Assembly (NCBI GenBank): GCA_021106655.1 | Contig: JAIOTT010000002.1 | Coordinates: 1 to 5,804 of the forward strand | Reading direction: 5' to 3' | From: Bacteroidales bacterium | GTDB taxonomy: Bacteria > Bacteroidota > Bacteroidia > Bacteroidales > SMBSF77 | DNA length: 5,804 bases | Part shown: in pieces, positions 1 through 5,634 of the stretch | How the letters are laid out: every line of letters starts with the position of its first letter | Position numbering within the stretch: the stretch's first letter is position 1 | Program-made: the position numbers and the translations under genes | Notes under the pieces: generated by a model | What the model was told of the DNA's origin: nothing | The model's input: the letters and a program-made list of their open reading frames with translations, nothing else | Database searches by the model: none

Positions 1-550
1 AACTGCCATAAGCCAGTTCCACATCGAATTTTTTCATCTTACAAAATACCGGTGAATTTTTAAGATGTAATCCACCTCCAATATTTCCGCTTCCATAGAG
101 TGAACTTGCTCCACCGTAAAGAATCTCGACTGATTCAAAAAAAGCAAGTGGAAAAAGAGAAAGATCGCTCATTCCGATATTTGCCGGGTTTAAATTAAAG
201 CCGTTCCAATAAACCCCTGAATGATGTGCAGCAGTGCCACGAAAAGATATTGTAGAAAGGCTACCGACACCATAAGATTTAATAAAGATAGGGGTAAGAT
301 CTCCCAGAACACTTGCAAGAGATGATGTTCTGTAGTAAGTCAGGCTGAGGCTGTCAATTTGTTCATGATTTAGCCCGATTGTATATTCATCCAGGCGTGA
401 TGCAATAATATCAACAATTGGCAATTCCGTTAAGCTATCATCAGAGCTCTGGGCAAATAAATCAGTTTCCTGATTACCAATAATCCCGGCAAAGAAAATA
501 AGCAGACAGCTTAGCTTATGCTTTCCTAATTTTGGATAAAAGAGTTTCAA
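1..550 (-). CDS. btuB: TonB-dependent receptor, BtuB-type corrinoid transporter (N-terminal part; runs off the window)
   Basis: This is an outer-membrane receptor that would import cobalamin or another corrinoid using energy from TonB-ExbBD. The 183 residues present begin with a signal peptide: a basic start, a hydrophobic stretch at about residues 13-25, and likely cleavage near LFAQ (residue 34). A TonB-box-like segment (LPIVDIIASRL, residues 43-53) comes next, then a plug domain at about 70-165. The plug has typical features: ASVLGDL, ISFRGTAAHHSGVYWNG (101-117), and FESVEILYGGASSLYGSGNIGG (138-159, the family's VEIxxGGxSxxYGxGxxGG pattern). The barrel lies beyond position 1. The start is TTG at 550: an in-frame TAA lies at 565-563, no ATG occurs before the signal peptide, and this TTG is followed at once by KLFYPK. 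Substrate assignment rests mainly on the cobalamin riboswitch directly upstream; a different corrinoid or cobinamide remains possible. The receptor class is near certain, the substrate likely. Confidence 0.88.
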   Translation of the reverse strand, partial: MKLFYPKLGKHKLSCLLIFFAGIIGNQETDLFAQSSDDSLTELPIVDIIASRLDEYTIGLNHEQIDSLSLTYYRTSSLASVLGDLTPIFIKSYGVGSLSTISFRGTAAHHSGVYWNGFNLNPANIGMSDLSLFPLAFFESVEILYGGASSLYGSGNIGGGLHLKNSPVFCKMKKFDVELAYGS

Positions 551-665
551 GGCTAATTTTTTTTATACCTTAAAACAGTCCGGCAAAAATTGAAGTTTAT
601 AAGAAACAGATGAAATTAATTCTTCGCTTTATTACCCGAAAGCTTTAAATAAATATATTTTTATA

Positions 666-830
666 ATGGCAGGTCTTCTGACTTACTCCCTTTTTAAAGG
701 CCTTCCCATCCCAAAGGAACAGTGGCTAAGGTTATTAAAAAGTTAAAGAGCTCACAGCAGCGGGGACTGTTCAGGATTTAAACCTGATTCCCTATTAAGA
801 CTAGTTTTTAAGAAAAAAACATGTCACCAT
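666..830 (-). promoter_or_regulatory. Cobalamin (adenosylcobalamin-type) riboswitch controlling the TonB receptor
   Basis: Read on the minus strand, the conserved blocks of the cobalamin aptamer appear in the right order: GGTGACATG (828-820), AGGGAATC, a hairpin with AATCCTGAACAGTCC, CCCGCTGCTGTGAG (764-751), AGCCACTG (727-720), GGGAAGGC (707-700), and the B12 box AGTCAGAAGACCTGCC (683-668). The outer ends ATGG (830-827) and CCAT (669-666) can pair as P1. About 115 nt separate the B12 box from the TTG start. In that stretch GCTTT/AAAGC can form a hairpin at 643-626 with an eight-base loop, which could be part of the expression platform; I could not establish a convincing kissing-loop partner. 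Known riboswitches of this family repress B12 uptake genes when cobalamin is plentiful, and the same is inferred here. Confidence 0.95.
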
Positions 831-838
831 GACAATCA

Positions 839-868
839 CAAAAATATAAATTTTTCAATTGTGTACAA
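839..868 (-). promoter_or_regulatory. Bacteroidota-type promoter for the riboswitch and TonB receptor
   Basis: On the minus strand TTG (868-866) is followed after exactly 19 bp by TATTTTTG (846-839), matching the -33 TTG and -7 TAnnTTTG elements recognised by the Bacteroidota primary sigma factor. Transcription would begin a few bases downstream, around 831-835, immediately before the first aptamer block at 830, so spacing and context agree. A second TTG lies at 871-869 with 22-bp spacing. Confidence 0.7.
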
Positions 869-1004
869 CAATAAAAATTATTTTCTTTTGTAAAATTATC
901 ACAATCATTTCAAAAAATTAATTTAATGTAACATTTACAGGCTTTTCACAGTATTAATAATTTGGTGCAAAAGTCATATAATCCAAATAAATGCATATAA
1001 TATT

Positions 1005-1033
1005 TTGCAAAACTTAAATTTTTTGTATTTTTA
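1005..1033 (+). promoter_or_regulatory. Weak candidate promoter for the small lipoprotein gene
   Basis: TTG at 1005-1007 is followed after 18 bp by TATTTTTA at 1026-1033, one base away from the TAnnTTTG consensus. It lies about 165 bp before the ATG at 1202, giving a long leader that would contain the palindrome at 1154-1165. In such AT-rich DNA an imperfect match is easily found by chance, so this is only a candidate; I found no better match closer to the gene. Confidence 0.25.
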
Positions 1034-1153
1034 CATGTTCATTTTTATGGAATTGTGATTATTATATTGAGCATACTAATTACTAAGAAACTTAAAATAT
1101 GAATTATTCATAAGAACAAAATTCATATAAACTGTGTATGTTAATGATGATTC

Positions 1154-1165
1154 CGATAGCTATCG
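1154..1165. repeat. 12-bp perfect palindrome CGATAGCTATCG
   Basis: CGATAGCTATCG is a perfect palindrome and is more GC-rich than the surrounding DNA. Flanking bases (TTC on the left, AGA on the right) do not extend the symmetry. It sits 36 bp before the small lipoprotein start. It could be an operator, a methylation or repeat motif, or a short RNA hairpin; the window has only this copy, so its role cannot be decided here. Confidence 0.5.
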
Positions 1166-1201
1166 AGACTATCTGACCATTAAAATAAAAATTATTAACA
1201 G

Positions 1202-1435
1202 ATGAAATATATAAAGAAGTGGTCTGTTTTTTTTATTATTTGTTTATTTTCAATAGGCATATTTACTTCCTCTTGTACAACAACTAATAATTATCGTTAT
1301 AAAAAGATGTTAAAAAGCCGGAAGGTTCAGTCACATAAGTTTAAAAGCAACTATCATAAAAGATTCAAAAGCCATTCAATGCCTATCAAAAAGAACTACA
1401 TAATTAAGAATTCCAGGAGAAGTCGTGGCTGGTAA
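1202..1435 (+). CDS. Small, highly basic putative lipoprotein (77 aa), unknown function
   Basis: I do not recognise the family. The N-terminus has lysines at 2, 5 and 6, a hydrophobic core (about 8-21), and a lipobox-like TSSC ending at Cys25, so export and lipid anchoring are likely, though Thr at -3 is not the ideal lipobox residue. The mature part is about 52 residues with 17 Lys/Arg and 3 His and, strikingly, no Asp or Glu anywhere in the whole protein. It ends in SRRSRGW. The ATG follows an A/T-rich leader (ATTAACAG) with no Shine-Dalgarno sequence, which is normal for Bacteroidota. A strong promoter lies downstream of it, so it is probably transcribed separately from the KamA-like gene. 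A chance ORF is unlikely given the well-formed signal sequence, but function is unknown. Confidence 0.7.
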   Translation: MKYIKKWSVFFIICLFSIGIFTSSCTTTNNYRYKKMLKSRKVQSHKFKSNYHKRFKSHSMPIKKNYIIKNSRRSRGW

Positions 1436-1491
1436 TATAGTATCCTTCAGATAATTGAACCCGTTTCTTATCATTTGTATTCTCCTTCACT

Positions 1492-1521
1492 TTGAAAGTC
1501 AAAAAAAAATTAGTATTTTTG
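1492..1521 (+). promoter_or_regulatory. Bacteroidota-type promoter for the KamA-like gene
   Basis: TTG (1492-1494), a 19-bp spacer containing a run of nine A, then TATTTTTG (1514-1521): a full match to the -33/-7 consensus, identical in spacing and -7 sequence to the one serving the riboswitch on the other strand. Transcription would start near 1527, leaving a leader of about 55 nt before the GTG at 1583. The serine hydrolase gene downstream probably shares this transcript. Confidence 0.75.
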
Positions 1522-1582
1522 CACTCCCAATAACAGGGCAAAGTGTTTTTTCCAAATCAAGCCCAATAATACTAATCAAGTA

Positions 1583-2920
1583 GTGGAATATAAAGCATAT
1601 ACTATACATAATTTCAGAAGTATCCCTCAGCTAAGTATTCTTAGTGAACAGGAACTCTTTGAAATAGAGGTTGTTTCTCAAATATTACCATTTAAGACAA
1701 ATTCCTATGTAGTTGATGAGTTGATCAAATGGGATAATGTACCAGAAGATCCTTTATTTATTTTGACATTCCCGCAAAGAGGAATGCTTATTCCTGAGCA
1801 TTTTGATATAATAGCAACTTTATTAAAAAACAAAGCTGATAAAAAAGAGATAAGCAAAGCAGCAAATGAAATAAGGATGCAATTAAATCCTCATCCTGCC
1901 GGGCAGCTAGAATTAAATGTACCTCAAGTTAGTGGCGATAAGCTCACAGGCGTCCAGCATAAATATCTTGAAACAGTATTGTTTTTCCCTAGTCAGGGAC
2001 AAACCTGCCATGCATATTGCACGTTTTGCTTTCGCTGGCCTCAGTTCACAGGAATTGATAGTTTAAAGTTTGCTAGTAAAGAAACTGAACTTCTGGTCAA
2101 ATACTTAAAATCTCAACCAAAGGCTTCCAATATTTTATTTACTGGAGGAGATCCACTGGTTATGAGTGCTAAATTATTGGGGTCATATATCGAACCTATG
2201 TTGCAAGATGACCTTCCTCATCTTGAGACCATTCGTATTGGTACTAAGGCACTTTCTTACTGGCCATATAAATTTTTTGCTGATAAAGACTCTGAAGATC
2301 TTTTGGAAATATTCAGTAAGGTTGGGAAGTCAGGTAAGCATTTATCTATCATGGCTCATTTTAATCATCCAAGAGAACTTAAAACCAGGGCCGTAAAAAA
2401 AGCAATTGCAGCAATTCGCTCAACAGGTGCAGAAATCAGGACACAATCACCCATTTTAAGGCATATTAATGACGATCCGAAACTTTGGATAAGCATGTGG
2501 AAAAAACAAGTCAATCTGGGATGTATTCCATATTATATGTTTGTTGCTAGAGACACGGGAGCTCAACATTATTTCAATGTAAGCCTTGATGAGGCTGTTG
2601 ATACTTTCCGCAAAGCTTACTCAAAAGTTAGTGGCGTTTGTCGAACTGTCCGTGGCCCAAGTATGTCAGCTGCCCCTGGTAAAGTCCAGATAATTGGAAC
2701 TATTGACATGAATGAAGAAAAATTATTTTTGTTACAATTTCTGCAAGCTCGAAATCCTGAATGGGTTAATAAACCTTTCTTTGCGAAATATAATCCTGAT
2801 GCAGTCTGGCTCAATGACCTTGAACCTGCTCTGGGTGAAGATAAATTTTTCTGGGAAGATGAATATAATAGCCTGTATGACCTGAAGCATGAAGAACTAT
2901 ACCCTAATATCGAAGACTAA
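1583..2920 (+). CDS. KamA-family radical SAM protein (lysine 2,3-aminomutase-like, substrate uncertain)
   Basis: This is a cytoplasmic radical-SAM, probably PLP-dependent, aminomutase homologue of 445 aa, a usual length for the family. The 4Fe-4S motif CHAYCTFC (Cys142, 146, 149) is followed by FRW; SAM binding is indicated by FTGGDPL (186-192). Further KamA-like blocks are HFNHPRE (259-265; KamA has HFNHP), RTQSPILRHIND (286-297; KamA NQS-LLRG-ND) and YYMFVARDTGAQHY (317-330). Lys367 in APGK stands where KamA has its PLP lysine at the end of PGGGGK. Arg151 aligns with the KamA Arg that binds the substrate carboxylate, but the Asp seven residues before the PLP lysine is Ser360 here, so lysine itself may not be the substrate. 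The start is GTG: the frame is open upstream to the promoter but has no ATG, GTG or TTG there, and the next ATG is at residue 68. The serine hydrolase gene starts 55 bp downstream. Family membership is firm; the reaction is inferred. Confidence 0.9.
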   Translation: MEYKAYTIHNFRSIPQLSILSEQELFEIEVVSQILPFKTNSYVVDELIKWDNVPEDPLFILTFPQRGMLIPEHFDIIATLLKNKADKKEISKAANEIRMQLNPHPAGQLELNVPQVSGDKLTGVQHKYLETVLFFPSQGQTCHAYCTFCFRWPQFTGIDSLKFASKETELLVKYLKSQPKASNILFTGGDPLVMSAKLLGSYIEPMLQDDLPHLETIRIGTKALSYWPYKFFADKDSEDLLEIFSKVGKSGKHLSIMAHFNHPRELKTRAVKKAIAAIRSTGAEIRTQSPILRHINDDPKLWISMWKKQVNLGCIPYYMFVARDTGAQHYFNVSLDEAVDTFRKAYSKVSGVCRTVRGPSMSAAPGKVQIIGTIDMNEEKLFLLQFLQARNPEWVNKPFFAKYNPDAVWLNDLEPALGEDKFFWEDEYNSLYDLKHEELYPNIED

Positions 2921-2975
2921 GCTCCCTCCAACAAAATCTTAATCACATCATATAATTAATACAGTAAACAAGCAG

Positions 2976-4118
2976 ATGAAGGGAACAAGATTGCAGTGGA
3001 ATATCGGGAAATATAATAAATTTACCCTAAATCTGTTTCTGCTTTTTGTAATAATTTCAATATCTTCTTGCCATATTGGAAGGTATTTTATTTGGAATTT
3101 TGCTGATGCAGGGGACTATAAAAAATTTCCTTCCGATACAATCAGCAAAGGTAATTACACATTTATTTTCCCTAAAATTGATAGAAACCTGCCATTAAAT
3201 ATCCCTGAAAAATATTCTGCCAAACAGATTGATTTTGATAAGTTCCTGGAGAAAAACAAGACACTTGCTTTACTTATAATAAGGAATGACACTATACAGT
3301 ATGAGAATTATTTTTCAAACTATGATGAGAACAATATCCATCCATCATTTTCTGTAACAAAGGCATTTGTTTCTGCATTAACAGCTATTGCAATTGACGA
3401 AGCTTATATTCAAAGTATAAAACAGCCTGTAACTGATTTTCTGCCAGAACTAAGAGATACAAATTTCAGGGAGGTAAAAATTGAGGATCTGCTAAACATG
3501 CAATCCGGACTGGATTATAAAGAATGGTATGCAAATCCTTTTGGAAAAATGGCTAAATTCTACTATGGAAAAAATCTAAAAAAATACACTAATGATCTTA
3601 GGATTGCCGGAAAACCGGGTTTAACTTATGAATATCAAAGTGCAAATGCCCAACTTTTAAGCTTTATTATTGAAAAAGCAACCGGAAAACGCATTAGCAA
3701 TTATCTGGAAGAAAAAATCTGGCAACCCCTTGAAATGGAATACTTTGGAAGCTGGAATTATGATAGCAAGAAATATAAAAACACAAAAGGATTTTGTTGC
3801 TTGAATGGCAGGGCAAGAGATTTTGCCAAGTTTGGCAGACTCTATCTTAATAAGGGAAGATGGAATGGCAAACAGATCATACCTTCGGAATGGGTCAAAA
3901 CCTCAAGCTCAATCATTAATAATTCTCTCGACTCACAGGGTTATCATTACACTTACATGTGGAGAGTCACCGATAGCGGGGCATATTTCGCAAAAGGGTA
4001 CCTCGGCCAATATATATGGATCTATCCGAAAAAAAATATTGTTATTGTTAGCATGGTCACAAGTTACAGTAAGATTGACTGGGCTGATCTTTTTCAACAC
4101 TTATCTGATCAGTTATAA
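2976..4118 (+). CDS. Serine hydrolase, beta-lactamase/6-aminohexanoate-dimer hydrolase family, lipoprotein
   Basis: This is a 380-aa penicillin-binding-protein-fold hydrolase (class C beta-lactamase superfamily). Residues 15-31 are a hydrophobic signal segment ending in ISSC, so Cys32 is probably lipidated and the enzyme is exported and membrane-anchored. The catalytic SxxK is Ser126-Val-Thr-Lys129 in FSVTKAF, and the Tyr motif is Tyr220 in YEYQSANAQLL (YxSxN type, as in NylB-like enzymes). The third motif region is KGYLGQYIWIYP (340-351) with GxxGQ in place of KTG. DLLNMQSGLDY (171-181) is also characteristic of the family. A WNFADAGDYKKFP segment (40-52) links the lipid anchor to the domain. 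The ATG follows AAACAAGCAG with no Shine-Dalgarno sequence. It lies 55 bp after the KamA-like gene with no visible promoter or terminator between, so co-transcription is likely. The actual substrate (amide, ester or peptide) is unknown; true beta-lactamase activity is not implied. Confidence 0.9.
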   Translation: MKGTRLQWNIGKYNKFTLNLFLLFVIISISSCHIGRYFIWNFADAGDYKKFPSDTISKGNYTFIFPKIDRNLPLNIPEKYSAKQIDFDKFLEKNKTLALLIIRNDTIQYENYFSNYDENNIHPSFSVTKAFVSALTAIAIDEAYIQSIKQPVTDFLPELRDTNFREVKIEDLLNMQSGLDYKEWYANPFGKMAKFYYGKNLKKYTNDLRIAGKPGLTYEYQSANAQLLSFIIEKATGKRISNYLEEKIWQPLEMEYFGSWNYDSKKYKNTKGFCCLNGRARDFAKFGRLYLNKGRWNGKQIIPSEWVKTSSSIINNSLDSQGYHYTYMWRVTDSGAYFAKGYLGQYIWIYPKKNIVIVSMVTSYSKIDWADLFQHLSDQL

Positions 4119-4162
4119 GCTGATTAATTCAAAAGATAGCTTCAATATTTCAAGCACAATAA

Positions 4163-4179
4163 ATTGCTGCACTAGCAAT
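4163..4179. terminator. Weak hairpin between convergent genes, possible terminator
   Basis: ATTGCT and AGCAAT form a 6-bp stem around a 5-base loop in the 73-bp gap between the convergent serine hydrolase and thioesterase genes. There is no good T-run on the plus side. On the minus side only TTTATT follows. The position suits a bidirectional terminator but the structure is weak. Confidence 0.25.
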
Positions 4180-4191
4180 GGCCGAAGCAGT

Positions 4192-4668
4192 CTATTCTTC
4201 ATAGAATTCTTTATGTTCAGGATAATTAAACTCTTTTTTTGCTAATTTTTCCGGAAAAACAAAATAAGCAATAGAAGATTCAGTACATAAAATATTTTCG
4301 CTGTCGAATAATTGCACAAAAACCCTGGCAAATCTTTTTCTTTCCTCAATCAATTTAGCTTTTAACAATATTTCTCCCTTATTCATTGATACCGGTTTAA
4401 TAAACCGTGTCTCCATCTTAGCTGTCACTCCTGCTGTCTTAAGCTTTACCTGGATTAACCAGCTAGCAATTTCATCCATCAGGGTTGTTTGTATCCCTCC
4501 ATGAAGTATATTAATATATCCCTGGAAATTAATGTGTGGCATCCATTTCGACATAATATAATCATCATGCTCGTAAAAGCTCATTTTCAGACCCCATGAG
4601 TTATCGGGGGAACATCCAAAGCAATTATACTCTTTCAGCTTTGGATAAGGATTTAAAATTTTTTTCAT
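4192..4668 (-). CDS. PaaI-family hotdog-fold thioesterase
   Basis: This 158-aa protein resembles cytoplasmic acyl-CoA thioesterases of the PaaI/4HBT hotdog superfamily. The N-terminal NCFGCSPDNSWGLKMSF (15-31) is the CFGC-x-x-DN-x-x-GL signature common in one branch of the family. ILHGGIQTTLMDEIAS (54-69) carries the active-site pattern HGG followed by the long helix with Asp65-Glu66. The segment TRFIKPV (87-93) is the usual central strand. A charged tail (about 140-158) extends beyond the hotdog core. The ATG lies 24 bases downstream of the stop of the MORN-repeat gene on the same strand, so the two are probably one transcript, but no functional link is evident. The acyl substrate cannot be read from sequence. 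Confident in the family, less in the catalytic role. Confidence 0.88.
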   Translation of the reverse strand: MKKILNPYPKLKEYNCFGCSPDNSWGLKMSFYEHDDYIMSKWMPHINFQGYINILHGGIQTTLMDEIASWLIQVKLKTAGVTAKMETRFIKPVSMNKGEILLKAKLIEERKRFARVFVQLFDSENILCTESSIAYFVFPEKLAKKEFNYPEHKEFYEE

Positions 4669-4692
4669 GCCTGACAGATTGGAATTGCCTTA

Positions 4693-5469
4693 TTATAATT
4701 TCTCTTCACCATCTTTGTACTTTTTTATATCAATAACATCACCTGTCTCATCATAAAATATCCATCGTCCTTCTTTAGTGTCATTTTCATATTTTCCCAA
4801 CACTTTAAATTTTCCGTTAGAAAAAAATTCTTTATACTCCCCTGTTCTTTTATTTCCTGAATAAATTTCAATACTCTGAACTGTGTCGTTTGAATAAAAA
4901 GTTCTCTGTTCCCCTTCAAATTCACCATTAACATAATAATATTCTGCTATCCGTTTTCCCTGATTATCATACCATTTCGATAAACCGTTTTTCTTGCCAT
5001 TTTTATAATAAGACTCCTCCTGTAGTTTACCACTTTCTTGATAATATATTTTTTTTAGTCCTTCAATTTTGCCATTTATATAAAAAATTTCTGAAGTTGG
5101 CCTGCCTCCAAAAGAATAATGCCTTGACCAGCCTTCAAGCTCATCGTTTTTAAAATATTCTTCTGCTTCGAAGTAACCTCTCTTATCAATATTAATAAAT
5201 AGTCCGTTTCTTATTCCATTTCTATAAGTCTCTATCTTTTTAAGAACACCATAATTATTGTATACGATCCAGCTCCCTTCTTTTTTTCCATTATTATAAT
5301 TTCCTCTTGAAGAAGTCTTATCTACATTATCTTCCACCCAGAAACCCTGTTTTAAATTGTGTTGATCAAGAGTATTTATAGTATCAGAGAGAATGCTCCA
5401 ATTTGTTTGTGCATAATTCATAAGCGGTAAACAAAAGAAGACTACGACTAAAAAAATGAACTTTTTCAT
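4693..5469 (-). CDS. Secreted MORN-variant (MORN_2/YwqK-like) repeat protein
   Basis: This is a 258-aa exported protein made almost wholly of MORN_2-type repeats. A signal peptide (KK, hydrophobic 4-17, cleavage likely after NYA at residue 20 or 21) is followed by repeats of the form (Y/F)xNGKxxGxxxxY. The leading aromatic falls at residues 58, 82, 106, 130, 155, 179, 203, 227 and 251, a period of 24, with one 25-residue step; a degenerate earlier unit, DQHNLKQGFW, starts at 35 and the last unit is cut short at the C-terminus (YKDGEEKL). Such proteins are often auto-named YwqK-family antitoxins, but no toxin partner is adjacent and the signal peptide argues for an envelope or periplasmic role. 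It is the first gene of a probable two-gene unit with the thioesterase. No clear TTG/TAnnTTTG promoter was found in the upstream 150 bp. Confidence 0.85.
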   Translation of the reverse strand: MKKFIFLVVVFFCLPLMNYAQTNWSILSDTINTLDQHNLKQGFWVEDNVDKTSSRGNYNNGKKEGSWIVYNNYGVLKKIETYRNGIRNGLFINIDKRGYFEAEEYFKNDELEGWSRHYSFGGRPTSEIFYINGKIEGLKKIYYQESGKLQEESYYKNGKKNGLSKWYDNQGKRIAEYYYVNGEFEGEQRTFYSNDTVQSIEIYSGNKRTGEYKEFFSNGKFKVLGKYENDTKEGRWIFYDETGDVIDIKKYKDGEEKL

Positions 5470-5634
5470 AAATTATTTTTAGTGTTTATCTATAATATTA
5501 CATATTTCAAAAGTTGCATGGAGCATAGGGCTTGGTGAAAAATATTATTTACCGGCGAATTACAAAACAATCTCCATGCTCTTTGCTCTATGCCCTGTTC
5601 TTTTTTATAATAATTTTGACTTTATTGACAGACT
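5470..5634. other. Intergenic region upstream of the MORN-repeat gene
   Basis: This AT-rich spacer lies between the right-hand minus-strand frame and the MORN-repeat gene. It holds the heptamer repeats at 5516-5597 and nothing else I can support. On the minus strand a TTG lies within TTTTGAAA (about 5513-5506), but no TAnnTTTG follows at the right distance, so the MORN gene's promoter is not identified. Confidence 0.6.
5516..5597. repeat. Degenerate heptamer repeats (GCAtaGa-like) in inverted orientation
   Basis: The left cluster, plus strand 5516-5531, reads GCATGGA-GCATAGG-GC. The right cluster, minus strand from 5595 down, reads GGCATAGA-GCAAAGA-GCATGGA-GA. Both are built from the same 7-bp unit, roughly GCAWRGR, pointing toward each other. 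GCATGGAG (5516-5523) and CTCCATGC (5572-5579) are exact inverted copies, 48 bp apart, so a long-looped hairpin is possible. The clusters are more GC-rich than the surrounding DNA and lie in a non-coding gap. Confidence 0.6.

Larger units (their letters stand above)
869..1201. other. AT-rich intergenic region between divergent genes
   Basis: This is about 330 bp with no supportable reading frame or RNA gene. It is rich in A/T runs. Apart from the 12-bp palindrome at 1154-1165 and a weak plus-strand promoter candidate at 1005-1033, I see nothing in it. It separates the minus-strand receptor transcript from the plus-strand genes and must hold the control region of the small lipoprotein. Confidence 0.7.

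Noticed and set aside
626..643. Kissing-loop partner (L13) for the riboswitch
   Set aside because: The hairpin exists, but pairing of its loop with the candidate L5 region (AATAACC, minus strand near 737-731) has mismatches, so I did not call it as a separate feature.
2617..2814. Antisense open frame inside the KamA-like gene
   Set aside because: It is short, wholly inside a well-supported gene, and shows no signal or motif of its own.
1583..2920. Naming the radical-SAM gene kamA (lysine 2,3-aminomutase)
   Set aside because: Family motifs are clear, but a substrate-recognition residue appears changed and there is no lysine-degradation neighbour, so the name would claim too much.
3805..4245. 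Open plus-strand frame overlapping the serine hydrolase and the thioesterase
   Set aside because: It lies over the 3' part of a motif-complete gene and across the end of a convergent one, and its translation has no recognisable domain.
4693..5469. Toxin-antitoxin system
   Set aside because: The MORN-repeat protein has a signal peptide, and the adjoining gene is a hotdog thioesterase, not a toxin.
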